The position numbers and the translations under genes were made by a program. Shown in pieces: positions 58,925 to 64,000 of a DNA stretch of 64,000 bases. The first letter of the stretch is position 1; each line of letters starts with the position of its first letter. Below the pieces are notes generated by a model that saw only the letters and a program-made list of their open reading frames with translations, made no database searches and was not told where the DNA came from. The stretch is from Cytospora piceicola (lineage: Eukaryota > Ascomycota > Sordariomycetes > Diaporthales > Cytosporaceae), in contig JALQBC010000017.1 in the NCBI GenBank assembly GCA_023375675.1, positions 248,001 through 312,000 on the forward strand, read 5' to 3'.

Positions 58925-60708
58925 TCATTGAGCCAGGTACCGGTCATCCGCCTTGATATCGTACGCCCCAAACTTGCGAGCGGGCACGTTACGCTGGAAC
59001 ATGATATCCATCTCCTCGAACGTACGGCCTTTCGTCTCTGGCAGACGGAAATAGCCCCAGATAGTGGTGAGGAGGGACAATGTGCCCCAGAAGAAAGCCT
59101 TGAAAGTTGAAAAGAGAGAGCCAAGTCAACAAGGTGAACAAGATGATCAAGATGATCAAACATCGAGTTGCAGTCACGCGGATGGGGTGGAACTCACAGT
59201 CTTTCCCTGAGCATTCCACGCAGTCGGCGACATCAAGTACGGCTCCATGACACCTCCAATGATATTGGCAACGTAGTACATGGCACGCCCCAGTACAACA
59301 GTCTGCGTCCGCAGCCGTGTAGAACCGATCTCAGCGACGATAGTATAAACAATAGGACCAACCGACATCGAATAAGCACCGAGCCATACGATACAGAGGA
59401 CCGACTGCGCCAAGCCGAGTCCCGTAGACTGCGGTGTGACGCAGGCCAGGATACCAATGAGGTACAGACAGAACACGAGCGCATAGAAGCCGTACAGCCA
59501 GATCGCCCTCCGGCCCCACTTGGATATATACAGCCACGAGATGATGACGCCGATGAAGGAGATGGCCGTGCCGACCAGGCCCAGGTCGTAGGAGAGGTCG
59601 GTGCTCAGGCCGGCCTGCTCGTAGAAGAAGGTCCCCGTGTAGCAGAGGGCGCCGCCGTCGGTGATCTGGGAGACGAAGCACATGACGGAGACCTCTGTCC
59701 GGCGCAGGTTCGTGCCCTTGAAGCAGTCCCAGTACGAGGTGCCGGCCCTCTCCTCCTTCTCGAGCTCGTTGGTGCGGACCATGAGGGCGATGGTGGCGTC
59801 GTGGTCGACGTGGTGGCCGGGCTCGGAGAGGCGCATGAGCGACCTTTTTGCCCTCTCGATCTGGCCCGTCCGGACGAGGAACCACGGCGACTCGGGGGCC
59901 AGCAGGGCGACGATGAAGAGCGGCACGGGCCAGACCCACTGCACCGCGAAGGGGATCCTGTAGCCCCAGTCCGTCGTGTTCCTGACGAGCCCCTTGAGCA
60001 CCCCGGCCGCGATGAACTGCCCGATGCACCAGCAGAGGTTGATGTAGGCCGTGAGGTACCCGCGCAGCGCCAGGGGCACGACCTCGGCGGCGTAGGCCGG
60101 CCCCGTCGTCGCGAAGACGCCCCAGGGGATGTTGCACAGGAACTCCCCGATGAGGAGGACCACGATGTTGGGGGCGAAGAAGACCATGAAGATGGCGGCG
60201 GCCAGCCAGGCCAGGCTGGCCATCAGCACCACGCGGTGCCCGTACCTCGCCGTCAGCCAGCCGTTGAGGAGGGCCCCGACGATGTTGCCGACACCGCTGA
60301 TATCGTTGAGCCCGGCTTGCCATGAGGAGGTGATCTGGTATCCGTTCTCCGGGCCAGAGTATGTGCCGAACTTGTTTCGGAACGCTGTGTACCCCCAGAA
60401 GTTTCCTAGGAGCTGGGTATCATACCCCTCCATGATGATTGTCGTCGATATTACTGTTCCACCGGACAGCTTGTGAGCACTGGTGACACTAAAACCAGAA
60501 GCCAGTACAAAAGAGGATGTCACCTACGAATCGACCACATAGTTGCTCTCTTGTATGTCTTGAGACCCTGCATTAGGGTCATGCTGTGTTCAGTGTCCGT
60601 GGCCTGAGCGGCCTCCTCGTTGAGAACCTTGACATCTTCGAGTTTGGGCCCCGAGTCCTTCTCGTCGATGTGCTCGGGGCGGGATTCCTTGCTTTCCGTG
60701 ATGTCCAT
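58925..60708 (-). CDS. MFS sugar:H+ symporter, maltose/alpha-glucoside type
   Basis: Exons 60708-60528, 60453-59198 and 59098-58925, 536 residues. Both introns are confirmed by restored motifs: [29 protein letters not shown] at the first, and WNAQGKT-AFFWGTLS at the second. The final exon supplies LPETKGRTFEEMDIMFQ. Twelve membrane segments fit the length. PESPWFLVRTGQIERAKRSL, YISKWGRRAIW and VAEIGSTRLR are the family marks. These carriers (Mal/Agt type) bring maltose, alpha-glucosides or similar sugars in with protons at the plasma membrane. The N-terminal 45 residues are charged and cytosolic. It converges with the Zn2Cys6 gene. The central part of exon 2 has very high third-position GC compared with both ends. 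Confidence 0.9.
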
Positions 60709-61968
60709 TATGGCCTCTGTTGACTCCTCAGACTAAAAAGGGACGCTCATCCAATATTTCCAATTATCTCTGAGCAGACAGGTCGGACAAATGTCACGGT
60801 AGCAACCCGCATCTCATCCAGGAGGGTGGGCTCGCGGTGCTCTTATTAGATGCATGTCTCCTCACCATGGCTTCTTGGTAGCCATGAGCGATCAGGTGCC
60901 AGCTACAGCGCATCAAGACGCCGCAGGATACTGGACCAGCGGCCCGGTCAGACCGCCAGAGCACGCGAGTGGTACATATGCCCGTCTAGACGGTACTGCC
61001 GGCCTCCTGTAGGGCAATGTAGAGTATTCAGACTGGGTTAGGGCATCATCCATTGGTGGAAGTTCTCGCTGAGGGGATACAAAAGCCTTTGCCCCCCGGA
61101 CTTGGTGGGGAGATAGTTAGGAGACAGGGAGTCGAGGTTGGGGAAAACATGGGGAAGACATGGGGATGACAACCACTGTGGGTTGGGGAATCCGGGGATG
61201 ACCACAGGATCATGCAGCCAGTCTCATACAAGACCGATCCAGATTCTGGCCCCTGAGGAGATCATGGATCCCTCTGGACAGATGCTTGTCGAGTTCACCT
61301 CAGCTTGAGGATCTGTCAGAGAGACATGCCCAGGTGGAGGCGAATACGCCTTCACAAGGCATTCAGCAAAGGGAATGATTGAGGAAGTGCATCTTTGACC
61401 GAGCTCGGCTCAAGTGTAATACAAATACATCTGGAAGAAAAGTACGTGATTTTGGGGAAAGATGCACACTCAGCCGTTCGAGGATGTATGAGCCACTCTT
61501 CAGCTGGTCTAGTGCCACTGTACATCCCCGTTTTGGAATCAACGTCTCACCCGACGGATGCTTCTATCCCACATGGCGCGCTCACCCTCGGCATTCGATA
61601 TAGCTTCCATTGGTGCGTAGAGCAAGGCTCGGGCATGTCTGTACCGACATGGGGTGCCACAGAACTGGAGAGGTCACATCGTCTTGTGATCGAGGAGGGG
61701 GCGGTTCCAACATGTTGGTAACGATCAAGGCTTAGACTTCGGCTCAAGATTTCAAGATTTCGAAATCCTAGCATGCGCATAATGTGGCAAAGAAAGCCAA
61801 GATGTTACCGACCAGAAACATCCGTAAAATGTCGAAGTCCATGTTGGGAGTCTTGAGGCAAGTCTGTCAGTAATTGAATAGAGTCGCATATCTTGTATCA
61901 AACATTCTTGGAAGTTCAATGTATCGTCAATAAATCACTTGGCCCTCGCGTGCTTTCAAACGTTTTGA
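60709..61968. other. Intergenic region
   Basis: About 1.26 kb; the promoter of the sugar transporter lies at its left end. No gene, RNA or clear repeat was found. Confidence 0.4.
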
Positions 61969-62364
61969 TTATTGAAATGACCCAATGTCCGAGTCACTAT
62001 CAGAATTCTCCCGTTTTCCTTCATTCTCCATGGCCTGCTTGTTCTGTTTCTCTTCCTTCTTCTTTCCACGGTAGCCCTGCCATTCGACAGACCCAAACAC
62101 AGCAATAGAGGCCGATCCCAGACCAAGTATGAGGCCAAACGCCACAATTCCAACCGCCCCTCCTGCGATCTTTGGGATGGCATCATTCCCAAGTGCTCTC
62201 TTGTTGTGATGATCCCAATATACTGTTTGCACCGAGTTTTGTGCCTCGAACTCTGCCGTTGGCTTATGTTTGACTGTAGGCAAGGCGTGTCCCAGTGTAA
62301 TTTGAAGCAGGAGTATTTGTATGACTTCGACGACATTTCGTATCGAGAGGTGACATAGGATCAT
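61969..62364 (-). CDS. Small single-pass membrane protein, unrecognised
   Basis: A 131-residue open frame. A signal-type hydrophobic start (about 9-28, ending GHALP) is followed by a short outer part without cysteine pairs. A glycine/alanine-rich membrane segment (about 67-90, GGAVGIVAFGLILGLGSASIAVFG) leads to a highly charged tail (GKKKEEKQNKQ, then DSDSDSD). No family was recognised. Topology resembles that of the gene at 21519-22091: signal, small outer part, membrane span, charged tail. Confidence 0.5.
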   Translation of the reverse strand: MILCHLSIRNVVEVIQILLLQITLGHALPTVKHKPTAEFEAQNSVQTVYWDHHNKRALGNDAIPKIAGGAVGIVAFGLILGLGSASIAVFGSVEWQGYRGKKKEEKQNKQAMENEGKRENSDSDSDIGSFQ

Positions 62365-63618
62365 GATTTAACGTTGTGATCGGTGGACGCTGACTCCGGA
62401 AGCCTGGAGTTAGAATCAAGTCTTTTAAGTTGAGAAACAATGTATGGTGATATTATTCGTGTTCACGGATATGTTTCCGTGAAAGCACAGTGGGGGTTGA
62501 GGTAAGGTGATAGTGGAGGTTGATATTCCCTGTCTGGTCGTCGATGAGGTCTTCTCACGATGCTTACAGAGTCTGGGACCCAGACTCTGGGTGGAGAAGT
62601 CAGACTGAAGAGAATGAAGAGCTAAAATTGCAGGACCCGAACAACCCACCCCGATACTCCCTTGGATGCAGACGCTTTTCATTTTATTAGCCTCCCTGAG
62701 CCACCAACATAATCGAGCGGACCATGCATCATGGCGAGCAAGTTGCGTGGTGTCCGGAGACTATGAGACCGTAAGCCTGCATATCTTTCAGCTCCGAATC
62801 AACGACTAGGCTGCGAAGGCTCGTGCCAGTCCAATCATGGATCCCGCAGCAGGGGTCGTCGACGGAAATAAGCGCGTTGGAGCCCCTGGTCATAAGTTTG
62901 ATGTTTTAGACGCTGGCTTCTGCGACGCAGGGGACTGGGCTGTGACACTTGGTATGTCGTTTCAGATCATTGGGTTGGTGGGTCTTGCAACATCTAACGC
63001 GCCAACTAAACCCTTAAAGGTCTATGAATACCGACCGCATTGGAGATGGTTCGCTGCGAATGTGTTTTCTTCGCGCGTCCTCAAGTGCTCTGTTCTATCC
63101 ATACTGTATGTGCCGTACTTACAGCTCAACCCGGGGATGTCAACCACCTGCCAGTACTGAATCACTGTCTGTTGCATACCAAAACCTGGAGCAGCTGACG
63201 AGTGAGCTCGGATCTGTCTTTCCGCAAAGATCAAGAAATGAAGAACAAAAAACGCGGAGGCAGCAATATTGAGCAGGGGACTGGGGAACGATCAAGTCTC
63301 AACTGAGGCTGGGAACATGCTCCCTGTACTTTGCTGACGAAGTCAGGATGACCTGCCCAGGTGAGCTGCCATCTACCTATAATATCAGGGATCCGGGACA
63401 TCCAACGGTAAGGTGTTAGTTGCTTGCGTTGCTTGTGTTGCCATGGTATGAATGTGACATCTGCACTGATGCAATGATCCCCAGGTGATTGCTCCTTGGT
63501 GAGCCCCGAATGAATGTGTCACATGCATTTTCGGTCTCAGCGTCTGGCCGCAATATGAGATAGAACTGACCCAGGTGCCATGAAGCAGTCCATTTTCTTC
63601 TTGGCCTCCAGATGTCTA
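62365..63618. other. Intergenic region
   Basis: About 1.25 kb with only short frames of no clear protein character. Nothing else was recognised. Confidence 0.4.
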
Positions 63619-63949
63619 TCATCGATGACCCGGTATTATACTCTTTGTGATAACATGGCAACATTGAACCACCTGAGCATACGGGGGGGGGGATATGGGC
63701 ACTGGTCTGAATGACGTCGTGAAAGACAAAGGGTCGGGCCGTACAAACAAACAAAACAACAAACAAACGTCACTCATCTCAGCATTCACCGCCGTAGGTT
63801 TTCGCTGTTCCCCTCTACTTTCAACCCAGTTGTCTGCACCCAATTCCATCAGTACGCGAACCGCCTTCTTCTTTTCCTTGCCGCGATGACTTCGGACGTA
63901 GACTTCGTGATCCTCAGCACGCTTGGCCGTGAGCCCAGCATGCTTCTCG
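63619..63949 (-). CDS. Possible last exon of a gene entering from the right edge
   Basis: On the minus strand a GTCTGAG acceptor-like sequence just before 63949 is followed by an open frame with a basic, protein-like start (AEKHAGLTAKRAEDHEVYVRSHRGKEKKKAVRVLMELGADNW). After about 65 codons the frame becomes low in quality (CLLFCLF). The upstream part would lie beyond base 64000. It could equally be a chance frame. Confidence 0.25.
63681..63692 (+). repeat. Poly-G run
   Basis: About eleven consecutive G, in a region without a confident gene. Confidence 0.6.
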
Positions 63950-64000
63950 GCCACTCAGACACAGAGACGGGCCCAAGCCCCGTGGCATTATTGATCAAGG

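Noticed and set aside
59168..60325. 385-codon plus-strand frame over the sugar transporter
   Set aside because: Same antisense effect; the opposite strand encodes a complete MFS protein.
1..64000. CRISPR arrays, bacterial operons, riboswitches or rRNA genes
   Set aside because: None was seen; the spliced genes show a eukaryotic nuclear window.

Overview
This is a window of nuclear DNA from a filamentous ascomycete, most likely a Sordariomycete. The evidence is short GT-AG introns of about 50-115 bases inside most genes, a fungal protein repertoire (sedolisin, Zn2Cys6 regulator, LaeA-like methyltransferases, a fungal NACHT_N-type protein), and two blocks of repeat DNA with a clear repeat-induced point mutation (RIP) signature. 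Gene models were built by reading splice sites by eye; exon limits are given in each entry.

Layout. 1-4140: a RIP-destroyed LINE (Tad-like) on the minus strand, running off the left edge. 5.0-11.1 kb: a secreted sedolisin, a 3-dehydroshikimate dehydratase-like TIM barrel, and a divergent 6-phosphogluconate dehydrogenase paralogue; the last two share an upstream region. 11.8-13.6 kb: a Ted1/Cdc1-type membrane metallophosphoesterase. 14.6-22.1 kb: a doubtful small ORF, a 711-residue fungal protein of unknown role, an ER-type short-chain dehydrogenase, and a small signal-anchored cysteine protein. 22.1-24.9 kb is gene-poor. 24.9-29.8 kb: a small acidic protein whose first exon is only the ATG, a Tim17/22/23-like membrane protein, and mitochondrial proline dehydrogenase. 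31.5-33.9 kb: an NLR-like protein with a NACHT_N-type start and ankyrin repeats but no NTPase.

34634-40968 is one complete, heavily RIPed copia LTR retrotransposon on the minus strand, with two 166-base LTRs and a GATCC target duplication. Beyond it are an MFS sugar/polyol transporter with one problematic exon, the KEOPS subunit Cgi121, and two LaeA-like methyltransferases transcribed away from each other (46.9-51.0 kb). After a 3.4-kb gap come a 949-residue Zn2Cys6 transcription factor, a convergent maltose/alpha-glucoside-type MFS transporter, a small single-pass protein and possibly the last exon of a gene entering from the right edge.

How the genes fit together: no polyketide synthase, NRPS or terpene synthase was seen, so the two methyltransferases, the regulator and the transporters do not form a recognisable biosynthetic cluster. 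The most coherent local theme is carbon and nitrogen acquisition (secreted protease, sugar transporters, proline and aromatic-acid or sugar-acid catabolism). The accessory character is concentrated around the LTR element: an NLR-like gene on one side and a transporter with a possible frame lesion on the other.
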